Source of the DNA: Pseudomonas sp. Irchel 3E13
Lineage (GTDB): Bacteria; Pseudomonadota; Gammaproteobacteria; Pseudomonadales; Pseudomonadaceae
NCBI RefSeq assembly: GCF_900187455.1
Contig: NZ_FYDX01000010.1
Span: 62,001 to 126,000, forward strand
Direction of reading: 5' to 3'
Length of the DNA: 64,000 bases
How positions within the stretch are numbered: position 1 is the first letter of the stretch; each line of letters starts with the position of its first letter. The position numbers and the translations under genes were made by a program. Of this stretch, positions 16,427 to 25,479 are shown piece after piece. The notes under the pieces are model-generated. The model saw nothing but the letters and a program-made list of their open reading frames with translations, was not told the origin of the DNA and made no database searches.

Positions 16427-17842
16427 ATGCTCTGGGCCTGCATTCTCTTGCCACAACTGGCGCTCGACTGCGTGCTGCGCGGACGTGACGACGCCGAGCA
16501 GCCGCTGGTGCTGCTCAGCGGCCCGGCCACGCGCCGGGTTCTGCAGGCGGTCAACCCGGCCGCCCGCGCCCTTGGCCTGCGTGCAGGCCAGAGCCTGACT
16601 GCCGCGCAGGCCCTGGCCCAGGGCTTCAACATGGTCGAGCACGACGCGGCGGCCACCGAGCAGCAGCAACAACTGCTCGCCGCCTGGGCCTACCGCTTCA
16701 GTTCCCAGGTCAGCCTGCATTACCCGCGGGCCGTGTTGCTGGAGGTCGAATCCAGCCTCGGCCTGTTCGGCCCCTGGCCGCAATTCGAGGCGCGCTTGCG
16801 GGCGGAGCTGACGGCGCTGGGCTTTCGTCACCGGATCGTGCTGGCCAGCAACCCGGTGGCGGCGCGCATGTTGGCCAATGCCTACGACGGTCTGGCCGCG
16901 ACCGATGCCGAGACGACCCGCGCCGCCCTGGCTGCCATGCCCATTGACCGCCTCGGCCTGCCCGCGGAGGCGGCCACGGCGTTCGGCCGCATGGGCCTGC
17001 GCCAGCTCGACCAGGTGCTGGCGCTGCCCCGCGAAACCCTGGCCCGGCGTTTCGCCGCAGCCGTGCAGTTGCACCTTGACCGGCTGCTGGGGCAGCGCGC
17101 CATGGCCCTTGACTGTTACCTGCCGCCCGACCGTTTCGAGGCCCGCCTGGAGCTGAATTTCGATGTGGAATCCAGCCAGGCGCTGCTGTTTCCGCTGCGT
17201 CGTCTGGTCGGCGATCTGGCGGCCTTTCTCGCCGGGCGCGATGCTGGCGTGCAGCGCTTCAACCTGTTTCTGCAACACGCCGAAGGCCCGGACACCTTGT
17301 TGCAGGTCGGCCTGCTCGCCGCCGAACGCGATGCCGGGCGTTTGCTGGAACTGGCGCGCGGCCGTCTTGAGCAACTGACCCTGAGAGCCCCGGTCCGCAC
17401 CCTTCGGCTGACCGCCGAAGAGCTGCCGGCGTTCGTGCCCCAGGCCAGCGAACTGTTTTCGGCCCGCCCTCAACAGCAGCACAGTTGGGAGCAGTTGCGC
17501 GAACGCCTGCGTGCGCGGCTCGGTGACGAAGCCGTGCGCGGCGTCGGGCTGGTGGCCGACCACCGCCCCGAATGCGCCTGGCGCAGCGATGGCCCGGCCT
17601 TGTCGCCGGCCAGCGGCAACCAGGCCCCGCGCCCCGGCTGGCTGCTGGCCGAGCCTCGCGCCGTGGCGCCGGCGAGCGTGCGCCTGCTGGCCGGGCCGGA
17701 GCGAATCGAGTCCGGCTGGTGGGACGGCGGCGATGTGCGGCGCGATTACTACCGGGTCGAAACCGATAGCGGCCTGCGCGGCTGGGCCTACTTTCACAGC
17801 GGCGAGCGCGATGTGCTGTGGCTGCAGGGCTGGTTCGCATGA
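16427..17842 (+). CDS. imuB: Y-family polymerase-like protein ImuB
   Basis: 471-residue Y-family homologue. It starts MLWACILLPQLALDCVL, where active polymerases have an acidic metal ligand (FxDxDxF-type); this motif is absent, as is typical of ImuB, which serves as the beta-clamp hub recruiting DnaE2. A helix-hairpin-helix region with LPAEAATAFGRMGLRQLDQVLALP lies near 180-205. Downstream are the little-finger-like and C-terminal parts (LLAGPERIESGWWDGGDVRRDYYRV). Its TGA overlaps the dnaE2 ATG (ATGA). Confidence 0.93.
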   Translation: MLWACILLPQLALDCVLRGRDDAEQPLVLLSGPATRRVLQAVNPAARALGLRAGQSLTAAQALAQGFNMVEHDAAATEQQQQLLAAWAYRFSSQVSLHYPRAVLLEVESSLGLFGPWPQFEARLRAELTALGFRHRIVLASNPVAARMLANAYDGLAATDAETTRAALAAMPIDRLGLPAEAATAFGRMGLRQLDQVLALPRETLARRFAAAVQLHLDRLLGQRAMALDCYLPPDRFEARLELNFDVESSQALLFPLRRLVGDLAAFLAGRDAGVQRFNLFLQHAEGPDTLLQVGLLAAERDAGRLLELARGRLEQLTLRAPVRTLRLTAEELPAFVPQASELFSARPQQQHSWEQLRERLRARLGDEAVRGVGLVADHRPECAWRSDGPALSPASGNQAPRPGWLLAEPRAVAPASVRLLAGPERIESGWWDGGDVRRDYYRVETDSGLRGWAYFHSGERDVLWLQGWFA

Positions 17843-20800
17843 GCATGGGGTATGCCGAGTTGCACTGCCTGTCGAACTTCAGTTTCCAGCGCGGCGCGTC
17901 CAGCGCCCAGGAGTTGTGTGGCCGCGCCCGGCAACAGGGTTATCAGGCCCTGGCGATCACCGACGAGTGCACCCTCGCCGGTATCGTCCGCGCCTGGCAG
18001 GCGGCGCATGAGGTGGGGCTGCCGCTGATCGTCGGCAGCGAAATGCGCATCGAGAATGGCCCGAAGCTGGTGCTGCTGGTGGAGAACCTGCGGGGTTACC
18101 AGCACCTGTGCGGCCTGATCACCCGGGCCCGGCGGCGGGCGGAGAAGGGCAGCTATCGGTTGCTGCGCGAGGATTTCGACAATCCTCCGGAAGGCCTGCT
18201 GGCGTTGTGGGTTCCGGATGACCTCGGCGACCCGGCGCCAGGGCACTGGCTGCGCGACGTGTTCGCCGAGCGCCTGTGGCTGACGGTGCAACTGCATCAC
18301 GGCCACGATGATCGCCAACGCCTAGAGCGCTTGCTGGCGCTGGCCACGAGCCTGCGCATTCCGGCGGTGGCCAGCGGTGATGTGCACATGCACGCCCGCG
18401 GTCGCCGCGCCTTGCAGGACTGCATGACCGCCATTCGCCATCACACCACCGTCGCGGAAGCCGGGCACCGCCTGTTCGCCAATGGCGAGCGGCACCTGCG
18501 CAGCCTGCCGCAACTGGCGGCGCTGTACCCGTTTGCGTTGCTGGAAGAAAGCACGCGGATCGCCGAGCGCTGCCACTTCGACCTCAAGCGTGACCTGAAA
18601 TACCACTACCCCCACGAAGTCGTGCCCGCCGGCTACAGCGCCAGCGCCTGGTTGCGCGCGCTGTGCGAGCGGGGCATCCCCCGGCGCTGGCCGCAGGGCA
18701 TCGGTGCCAAGGACCGCGAGGCGCTGGAGCACGAGCTGGAACTGATCACCGACCTCAACTACGCGTCCTATTTCCTGACGGTCCACGACATTGTCCAGTT
18801 CGCCCGCGAGCGAGGCATCCTCTGCCAGGGTCGGGGTTCTGCGGCCAACTCGGTGGTGTGTTTCGTGCTGGGTATCACCGAGCTCGACCCGAGCCGGAGC
18901 AATCTGCTGTTCGAGCGTTTCCTGTCCCGCGAGCGCAACGAGCCGCCGGATATCGACGTGGACTTCGAGCACGAACGCCGCGAGGAAGTCCTGCAATACG
19001 TGTTCAACCGCTATGGTCGCCATCGGGCGGCGTTGACTGCGGTGGTCAGTAGCTACCACGCCGCGGGCGCGGTGCGGGACATCGGCCGGGTGCTGGGCCT
19101 GCCGCCCGACCAGCTCGGCGCCCTGGCCGATTGCTGCGGGCGCTGGAGCGATCGTGTGCCGTCCGCCGAACGCCTGGTCGAAGCCGGTTTCGACCCGGAC
19201 AGCCCGCTGCTGCACCGGGTGCTGACTCTCACCGGCGAGCTGATGGGTTTCCCTCGGCACCTGTCCCAGCACCCTGGTGGTTTCGTCATCAGCGAGCAGC
19301 CGTTGGACACCCTGGTGCCGGTGGAAAACGCAGCGATGGAAGGGCGCACGGTGATCCAGTGGGACAAGGACGACCTCGATGCCGTCGGTCTGCTCAAGGT
19401 CGATGTGCTGGCCCTCGGCATGCTCAGCGCCTTGCGCCGTTGTTTCGACCTGTACGCCTTGCATCGCGGCCAGCGCCTGACCATTGCCAGCATTCCCGCC
19501 GATGACACGCCGACCTACGACATGATCAGCCGCGCCGACACCATCGGCGTGTTCCAGATCGAGTCGCGGGCGCAGATGGCCATGTTGCCGCGATTGAAGC
19601 CCAGGCAGTTCTACGACCTGGTGATCCAGGTGGCGATCGTCCGGCCGGGGCCGATCCAGGGCGATATGGTTCATCCCTTTCTGCGGCGACGTAACGACAA
19701 GGAGGAAGTGACGTATCCGTCCCTCAAGCTCAAGGCGGTATTCGAGCGCACCTTGGGCGTGCCGCTGTTCCAGGAGCAGGTCATGTCCCTGGCCATCGTC
19801 GCCGCCGACTACACCCCCGGCGAAGCCGACGAACTGCGCCGCTCCATGGCCGCCTGGAAGCGCCACGGCGGTCTGGAACCCCACCGCCAGCGGCTGACCG
19901 ACGGCATGCTGAGAAACGGCTACGACCTGGCGTTCGCCGAGCGCATCTTCGAGCAGATCAAGGGCTTCGGCAGCTACGGTTTTCCCGAGTCCCACGCCGC
20001 CAGCTTTGCCTTGCTGACCTACGCCAGTTGCTGGCTGAAGTGCCATGAGCCGGCGATCTTCGCTTGTGCGCTGATCAACAGTTGGCCGATGGGGTTCTAC
20101 AGCCCCGACCAGATTCTGCAGGACGCGCGCCGCCACCGGATCGAGACCCGTCCGGTGGATGTGCATCACAGCGATTGGGATTGCACCCTGGAACCGGGTG
20201 AAGACGGTCAGTTGGCGCTGCGCCTGGGCTTGCGCCAGGTACGCGGGTTTCGCCAGGACGATGCCCTGCGTCTGGTGCGGGTGCGGGAAGAACGGGGTTT
20301 TCGCGATGTCGCCGACCTGTGCCTGCGCGCCAGCCTCGACGGTCGCGCCCGTGACCTGCTGGCCGATGCCGGTGCCCTCGCGGCGCTGGCCGGGCACCGC
20401 TATCAGGCGCGCTGGGAGGTGGCGGCGGTGCAGGCGCAATTGCCGCTGTTCGCCGGCATCGAGCCCACCGCCGAAGCGCCCGTCGAGTTACCTGCGCCGA
20501 GCATCGGCGAAGACCTGTTCGCCGATTACCAGAGCGTGGGCACCACCTTTGGCCCACACCCGCTGTCGTTGTTGCGTCGACGCCTGACGGGGCTGGGTTG
20601 TCGCAGTTCGCAGGGGCTGGAGGGCGTGGCCCATGGTGATGTGATCAGCGTGGCGGGTCTGGTGGTGGGCCGGCAGCGACCGCAGACCGCCAGCGGCGTG
20701 ACCTTCGTCACCCTGGAAGATGAGTTCGGCATGCTCAATGTGGTGGTCTGGCGCGACCTGGCCGAGCGTCAGCGGCGGGTGCTGGTGGGGGCGCAATTGA

Positions 20801-20919
20801 TGCGGGTGATGGGCAAGCTGGAGTTTGCCGACGGCGTGCGCCATCTGATCGCCCGCCGCCTGGAAGATCTCAGCCCGCTGTTACACGGGCTGGATGTGCG
20901 CAGCCGGGACTTTCACTGA
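17839..20919 (+). CDS. dnaE2: Error-prone DNA polymerase DnaE2
   Basis: 1026 residues from the ATG at 17839, which overlaps the imuB stop; an upstream in-frame ATG lies inside imuB. The N-terminal PHP domain begins YAELHCLSNFSFQRGAS; the polymerase core has CQGRGSAANSVVCFVLG and the catalytic aspartates in PPDIDVDFEHERR (about 370); the helix-hairpin-helix/OB part follows, ending SRDFH. The length is that of DnaE2 rather than of replicative DnaE (about 1160-1175). It performs mutagenic gap filling with ImuA/ImuB after DNA damage. No second LexA2 box is seen within the cassette. Confidence 0.95.
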   Translation: MSMGYAELHCLSNFSFQRGASSAQELCGRARQQGYQALAITDECTLAGIVRAWQAAHEVGLPLIVGSEMRIENGPKLVLLVENLRGYQHLCGLITRARRRAEKGSYRLLREDFDNPPEGLLALWVPDDLGDPAPGHWLRDVFAERLWLTVQLHHGHDDRQRLERLLALATSLRIPAVASGDVHMHARGRRALQDCMTAIRHHTTVAEAGHRLFANGERHLRSLPQLAALYPFALLEESTRIAERCHFDLKRDLKYHYPHEVVPAGYSASAWLRALCERGIPRRWPQGIGAKDREALEHELELITDLNYASYFLTVHDIVQFARERGILCQGRGSAANSVVCFVLGITELDPSRSNLLFERFLSRERNEPPDIDVDFEHERREEVLQYVFNRYGRHRAALTAVVSSYHAAGAVRDIGRVLGLPPDQLGALADCCGRWSDRVPSAERLVEAGFDPDSPLLHRVLTLTGELMGFPRHLSQHPGGFVISEQPLDTLVPVENAAMEGRTVIQWDKDDLDAVGLLKVDVLALGMLSALRRCFDLYALHRGQRLTIASIPADDTPTYDMISRADTIGVFQIESRAQMAMLPRLKPRQFYDLVIQVAIVRPGPIQGDMVHPFLRRRNDKEEVTYPSLKLKAVFERTLGVPLFQEQVMSLAIVAADYTPGEADELRRSMAAWKRHGGLEPHRQRLTDGMLRNGYDLAFAERIFEQIKGFGSYGFPESHAASFALLTYASCWLKCHEPAIFACALINSWPMGFYSPDQILQDARRHRIETRPVDVHHSDWDCTLEPGEDGQLALRLGLRQVRGFRQDDALRLVRVREERGFRDVADLCLRASLDGRARDLLADAGALAALAGHRYQARWEVAAVQAQLPLFAGIEPTAEAPVELPAPSIGEDLFADYQSVGTTFGPHPLSLLRRRLTGLGCRSSQGLEGVAHGDVISVAGLVVGRQRPQTASGVTFVTLEDEFGMLNVVVWRDLAERQRRVLVGAQLMRVMGKLEFADGVRHLIARRLEDLSPLLHGLDVRSRDFH

Positions 20920-20922
20920 GCC

Positions 20923-21744
20923 TCAGACCATCGCCAGGCGCTGCTTGCGCGTCGGTGCCGGAAACGCCTGGTCGATGGCGAGCAGGTCTTCGGCGCGCAA
21001 GGTCAGGTTGGCCGCGGCGGCATTGAGCTGGACATGGCGCGGCTCCACCGCCTTGGGAATGGCGATCACCCCGTCCTGGCGGGTGACCCAGGCCAGGCAC
21101 ACCTGCGCCGGCGTGACGCCATGGGCTTCGGCGATCTGCGTCAGCACCGGGTGGCGCAGCAGGCGGCCTGCCTGGGCCAGCGGGCAGTAGGCCATGACTG
21201 GCACCTGCTGCTCGCGGCACCACGGCAGCAGGTCGAACTCGATGCCACGTTGCTCGGGGTTGTACAGCACCTGATTGGTGGCGCAGGTCGGCTGATCGAG
21301 TTCACGCATGTCGTCAGTGTCGAAGTTGGACACGCCCCAGCGCCCGATCTTGCCGGCGTCGCGCAGTTGTTCGAAGGCTTCGACGGTTTCTTCCAGCGGG
21401 TACTGACCGCGCCAGTGCAGCAGATAAAGGTCGATGTGCTCGGTGCCGAGGCGCTGCAGGCTGCGTTCGCAGGCGGCGATGGCGCCTTTGCGGCTGGCGT
21501 TGTGCGGGTAGACCTTGCTGACCAGGAAGACCTTGTCGCGACGGCCAGCCAGCGCCTGGCCGACCACCTTTTCCGCGCCGCCTTCGGCGTACATCTCCGC
21601 GGTGTCGATCAGCGTCAGGCCGAGGTCGATGCCCTGTTGCAGGGCTGCGACTTCACGCGGGCGCTGGCCAGGGTCCTCGCCCATGTACCAGGTGCCTTGG
21701 CCGATGATGGGCACCTGTTTGTCGCCGAGCGTTGTGTTGCGCAT
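20923..21744 (-). CDS. Aldo/keto reductase
   Basis: 273-residue AKR of the short YeaE/DkgA-like type. The tetrad is visible: Asp and Tyr in LIDTAEMYAEGGAE near 47-52, Lys in FLVSKVYPHN and His in LYLLHWRG. GVSNFDTDDM follows near 138. It reduces aldehydes with NADPH; substrate unknown. It converges on dnaE2 with only three bases between stops and lies just before the LysR gene on the same strand. Confidence 0.9.
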   Translation of the reverse strand: MRNTTLGDKQVPIIGQGTWYMGEDPGQRPREVAALQQGIDLGLTLIDTAEMYAEGGAEKVVGQALAGRRDKVFLVSKVYPHNASRKGAIAACERSLQRLGTEHIDLYLLHWRGQYPLEETVEAFEQLRDAGKIGRWGVSNFDTDDMRELDQPTCATNQVLYNPEQRGIEFDLLPWCREQQVPVMAYCPLAQAGRLLRHPVLTQIAEAHGVTPAQVCLAWVTRQDGVIAIPKAVEPRHVQLNAAAANLTLRAEDLLAIDQAFPAPTRKQRLAMV

Positions 21745-21783
21745 GGTTGAACATCTCCTTCTTGAGTGTAGTGGGGCCGCACA

Positions 21784-22680
21784 TCACACCAGCGCGGGCT
21801 CCTTGATCTGTTCCATCAATACGTCCAGCACCGCCTGCGCCGCCGCCGACAGCTTGTGGTCCGCCAGCAGGATCACCCCGATCCGCCGCTCGATACTTGG
21901 TGCCACCAGCGGCACGCATTGCGCCCCCAGCTCGCGCATCTGGCCGATGCACAAGGCTGGCACCGCGCTGACCCCCAACCCATTGGCGACCATCCGGCCA
22001 ATCGTGGACAACTGATGGCTCTCGAACGCCACCGCCAGCTTGCCGTGGTCCGCCGCCACATGCCGTTCCAGCAGCAGGCGCACCGCCGAAGGACGTTGCA
22101 GGGTGATGAAATCTTCCTTGAGCAGCTCTTGCCAGCGCACCTGTGGCTGCTGTGCCAAGGGTGAGTCGGTTGGCACCACCGCGACGAAGCGGTCCAGATA
22201 GAGCGGCTTGAACAGCAGCGGTTCGCTGGTTTCCGGCTCGAAGCCGATACCCAACTCGACCCGCCGATGGCGCACCAGTTCCAGCACTTGTTCGTTGATC
22301 ACGTCATGCACGGTGACGTTGACCCGCGGGTAACGCTCGCGAAACACCTTCAAGACTGGTGGTAGCAGGTTACCGGCGAAGGCCGGCATGGCGGCGATGG
22401 ACACCCGCCCCAGTTGCAGGGTGAAGCGCTGGCGCAGCAGCTCTTCGGTGTTGTCCCAGTCGGCCAGCAGTTGCCGGGCCAACGGCAGCAGGACTTCGCC
22501 CTCCGGGGTCAGGCTGACGCTGCGCGTGGTGCGGCTGAGCAGGGTGCCGCCCAGGTGTTCTTCCAGGCTCTTGATGGTCAGGCTCAGGGCTGGCTGCGAC
22601 AGGTGCAGGTGCTCGCCGGCCTGGGCAAAGCTCTGGTAAGTGGCGACGGCGACGAAGGCACGCAATTGCTTGACGTTCAT
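21784..22680 (-). CDS. LysR family regulator, DhcR-like
   Basis: 298 residues: LysR winged helix 1-60 (MNVKQLRAFVAVATYQSFAQAGEHLHLSQ-type start) and an effector-binding domain. It is divergent from the CoA-transferase pair 131 bases away. In P. aeruginosa a LysR gene (dhcR) stands in the same divergent position beside dhcAB of carnitine breakdown. The same arrangement here suggests a matching role; the symbol is withheld because orthology cannot be proven from one window. Confidence 0.85.
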   Translation of the reverse strand: MNVKQLRAFVAVATYQSFAQAGEHLHLSQPALSLTIKSLEEHLGGTLLSRTTRSVSLTPEGEVLLPLARQLLADWDNTEELLRQRFTLQLGRVSIAAMPAFAGNLLPPVLKVFRERYPRVNVTVHDVINEQVLELVRHRRVELGIGFEPETSEPLLFKPLYLDRFVAVVPTDSPLAQQPQVRWQELLKEDFITLQRPSAVRLLLERHVAADHGKLAVAFESHQLSTIGRMVANGLGVSAVPALCIGQMRELGAQCVPLVAPSIERRIGVILLADHKLSAAAQAVLDVLMEQIKEPALV

Positions 22681-22811
22681 GGGATTGTTTTAAAAACCAA
22701 ATCAATCGATGAGAAAAACAAAATTAACAAATCAGTCGCCAGGGGAGAAGATGCCGACAGACGCTTCCCGACACGCTGTCGGGCTCTTACAACGACAAAA
22801 GGCGGATCAGC

Positions 22812-23510
22812 ATGGCCGGACTGGACAAGCGCGTAGCAACCTATGAACAGGCCCTCGAAGGCCTGACCGACAACATGACGGTACTGGCTGGTGGTTTCGG
22901 CCTGTGTGGCATCCCGGAAAACCTCATCGCTGAAATCAAGCGCCGCGGCGTCAGCGGCCTGACCGTGGTTTCGAACAACTGCGGCGTTGATGGTTTCGGT
23001 CTGGGCGTGCTGCTGGAAGACCGGCAGATCCGCAAGATGATCGCCTCCTACGTTGGCGAAAACGCCGAGTTCGAGCGCCAGTTGCTCAGCGGCGAGCTGG
23101 AGGTGGAACTCACCCCGCAAGGCACCCTGGCCGAGAAAATGCGCGCTGGCGGCGCCGGTATTCCGGCCTTCTACACCGCCACCGGCTACGGTACGCCGGT
23201 TGCCGACGGCAAGGAAGTGCGCCAGTTCAACGGACGCAACTACATCCTCGAAGAAGCCATCACCGGTGATTTCGCCATCGTCAAAGGCTGGAAAGCCGAC
23301 CACTACGGCAACGTGGTCTATCGCAACACCGCACAGAACTTCAATCCGCTGGCGGCCACCGCCGGCAAGATCACCGTGGTCGAGGTCGAGGAAATCGTCG
23401 AGCCGGGCGTGCTGCTGCCGAGCGAGATCCATACCCCGGGCATCTACGTCGACCGGGTCATTGTCGGCACGTTCGAAAAGCGCATCGAAAAACGCACGGT
23501 CAAAGCCTGA
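22812..23510 (+). CDS. 3-oxoacid CoA-transferase subunit A (DhcA-like)
   Basis: 232 residues, class I CoA-transferase alpha subunit, with the glycine-rich GGFGLCGIPENLI near 33-45 and NNCGVDGFGLG near 57-68. It transfers CoA from a donor acyl-CoA to a keto acid; candidates are acetoacetate (Sco/Ato) or dehydrocarnitine (DhcAB). The flanking divergent LysR gene favours DhcA. Subunit B follows after 36 bases. Confidence 0.9.
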   Translation: MAGLDKRVATYEQALEGLTDNMTVLAGGFGLCGIPENLIAEIKRRGVSGLTVVSNNCGVDGFGLGVLLEDRQIRKMIASYVGENAEFERQLLSGELEVELTPQGTLAEKMRAGGAGIPAFYTATGYGTPVADGKEVRQFNGRNYILEEAITGDFAIVKGWKADHYGNVVYRNTAQNFNPLAATAGKITVVEVEEIVEPGVLLPSEIHTPGIYVDRVIVGTFEKRIEKRTVKA

Positions 23511-23525
23511 CCCGTCCTTGCACAG

Positions 23526-23537
23526 AACAACAAAGAG
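23526..23537 (+). promoter_or_regulatory. Hfq/Crc-type A-rich motif in the dhcB-like leader
   Basis: AACAACAAAGAG fits the AAnAAnAA pattern bound by Hfq with Crc and overlaps the purine-rich ribosome site, 10 bases before the ATG at 23547. Translation of subunit B could thus be under catabolite repression. Confidence 0.55.
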
Positions 23538-23546
23538 ATCCTGACC

Positions 23547-24203
23547 ATGGCACTTACCCGCGAACAAATGGCCCAGCGCGTCGCCCGCGAACTCAAGGAC
23601 GGCTACTACGTCAACCTCGGCATCGGCATCCCGACCCTGGTGGCCAACTATGTCCCGGCTGATATCGACGTGATGCTGCAGTCGGAAAACGGCCTGTTGG
23701 GCATGGGCGAATTCCCTACCGAAAGCCAGCTCGATGCCGACATGATCAACGCCGGCAAGCAGACCGTGACCGCCCGGCGTGGCGCGTCGATCTTCAACTC
23801 CGCCGAGTCCTTCGCCATGATCCGTGGCGGCCATGTCGACCTGACCGTGCTGGGCGCGTTCGAGGTGGATGTGGAAGGCAACATCGCCTCGTGGATGATC
23901 CCCGGCAAGCTGGTCAAGGGCATGGGCGGGGCGATGGACCTGGTGGCTGGCGCCGACAACATCATCGTCACCATGACCCACGCTTCCAAGGACGGCGAGT
24001 CCAAGCTGCTGCCGCGTTGCAGCCTGCCGCTGACCGGTGCCGGCTGCATCCGCAAGGTGCTGACCGACCTGGCTTACCTGGAGATCGAGAACGGCACGTT
24101 CATCCTGCGCGAGACGGCGCCGGGGGTGAGTGTCGAGGAAATCATCGAGAAGACCGCGGGCAAGCTGATCGTGGCGGATGATGTGAAGGAAATGACCTTC
24201 TGA
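23547..24203 (+). CDS. 3-oxoacid CoA-transferase subunit B (DhcB-like)
   Basis: 218 residues, class I CoA-transferase beta subunit. The catalytic glutamate lies in the LQSENGLLGMG signature near 47-57, and GIGIPTLVANYVP precedes it. Forms the active enzyme with subunit A. The last gene of this short operon; a BIME follows the stop by about 15 bases. Leucine- or carnitine-derived keto acids are likely substrates given the neighbours, but this is inference. Confidence 0.92.
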   Translation: MALTREQMAQRVARELKDGYYVNLGIGIPTLVANYVPADIDVMLQSENGLLGMGEFPTESQLDADMINAGKQTVTARRGASIFNSAESFAMIRGGHVDLTVLGAFEVDVEGNIASWMIPGKLVKGMGGAMDLVAGADNIIVTMTHASKDGESKLLPRCSLPLTGAGCIRKVLTDLAYLEIENGTFILRETAPGVSVEEIIEKTAGKLIVADDVKEMTF

Positions 24204-24219
24204 TTTTGTAGGGGCTTTC

Positions 24220-24312
24220 GGGCCTCATCGCTGGCAAGCCAGCTTCCACAACTACAGCGCTGTTCTGACGATCTGCGATGCCCGTGGGAGCTGGCTTGCC
24301 AGCGATGAGGCC
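24220..24312. repeat. BIME: two REP elements in opposite orientation
   Basis: GGCCTCATCGCTGGCAAGCC at 24221-24240 and its inverse GGCTTGCCAGCGATGAGGCC at 24293-24312, each with the flanking AGCTTCCAC/GTGGGAGCT part, separated by about 34 bases. This is the common Pseudomonas REP pair and lies between convergent genes, where it may act as a transcription barrier or gyrase site. Confidence 0.9.
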
Positions 24313-24415
24313 CAAAGCCAGCGAATACACACCGGGTTGTAAATGCACTCGCGGGGCTGGCCCGGGACAAGGAACCACGCACTCCTTGCCCCGAACCGAC
24401 CCCGCGATTGTTTTT

Positions 24416-25342
24416 CTACGCCTTCACATCCCGCTCATCCTGCGCCACCACCGCCTGGCACAACTCGATCATCTGCTCGCGCATCCAGCGGTTGGCCGGG
24501 TCCTGGTCGGTGCTTTCGTGCCAGTACAAATGGGTTTCCAGCGGCGGCACGTCATTCACCGGCAGACTCGCGTAGTTGAGGTTGTGCCGACGGGCGAAGC
24601 GCTCGGGCACGGTCATGACCATGTCGGTCTGCTGCAAGACCTGCGACGCCATCAGGTAATGCTGCGAACGCAGCGCGATCCGCCGTTGCAGGCCCATCTT
24701 GCCCAGCGCCAGGTCGACATAACCCAGGCCGTTGCGGCGGCTGGAAATGTGGATGTGGGTCAGGCTCATGTACTCGTCGAGGCTGATCTTGTCCTTGGCC
24801 ATCGGGTGGCCCTGGCGCATGGCGCACACGTATTGGTCCTGGATCAACTTGACGTGGCGCACCTGCGGGTCGGTGTTGAGCGGCGCATCGACGGCGAAAT
24901 CCAGGCGGCCAGCGGCCAGTTCCTTGGTGGTTTCGCGGCGTTTGCACAGGAAACTCTCGATCACCACCGCCGGCGCCAGGCGCCGCAAGCGCTGGAACAG
25001 CGGCGGCAGAACCACCGCCTCGGTGAGGTCGGTCATGCTGATGCGGAAGGTCTTGTTGGCCTGCAGCGGATTGAAGATGCGGCTTTCCTGAACCGACACC
25101 CGCAGCAGCGACAGCGCGTTGCGCACCGGACCGATGATGTTCTGCGCCATGGGCGTCGGCACCATGCCCTGGGCAGTGCGCACGAACAGCGGGTCATTGA
25201 AGGTTTCGCGCAGGCGGGCGAGGGCGTTGGACACCGCCGGCTGGGTGATGCCGACGATCTGCCCGGCGCGGGTCAGGTTGGCTTCGGTGTAGATGGCATC
25301 GAAAACGATGAACAGATTGAGGTCGACCTTGCTCAAGTTCAT
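24416..25342 (-). CDS. LysR family regulator (NodD-like subgroup)
   Basis: 308 residues. It opens MNLSKVDLNLFIVFDAIYTEANLT with the helix-turn-helix GITQPAVSNALARLRETFNDPLFVR, characteristic of the NodD/LeuO-type LysR subgroup. It is divergent from the acyl-CoA dehydrogenase gene 137 bases away, which it probably controls (inference from arrangement only). The effector is unknown. Confidence 0.9.
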   Translation of the reverse strand: MNLSKVDLNLFIVFDAIYTEANLTRAGQIVGITQPAVSNALARLRETFNDPLFVRTAQGMVPTPMAQNIIGPVRNALSLLRVSVQESRIFNPLQANKTFRISMTDLTEAVVLPPLFQRLRRLAPAVVIESFLCKRRETTKELAAGRLDFAVDAPLNTDPQVRHVKLIQDQYVCAMRQGHPMAKDKISLDEYMSLTHIHISSRRNGLGYVDLALGKMGLQRRIALRSQHYLMASQVLQQTDMVMTVPERFARRHNLNYASLPVNDVPPLETHLYWHESTDQDPANRWMREQMIELCQAVVAQDERDVKA

Positions 25343-25479
25343 GGCACTGCTCTTGTTGGCGTTATGGCTCGATCATATATCGGTTATGAATGTTTATACA
25401 CGCCGAAAATAGACTAGGTGGATTTTGCCCGGTGATCTAGCATCGATTCCAGATTCCTTTCACGAAGAAGGTACTACTC

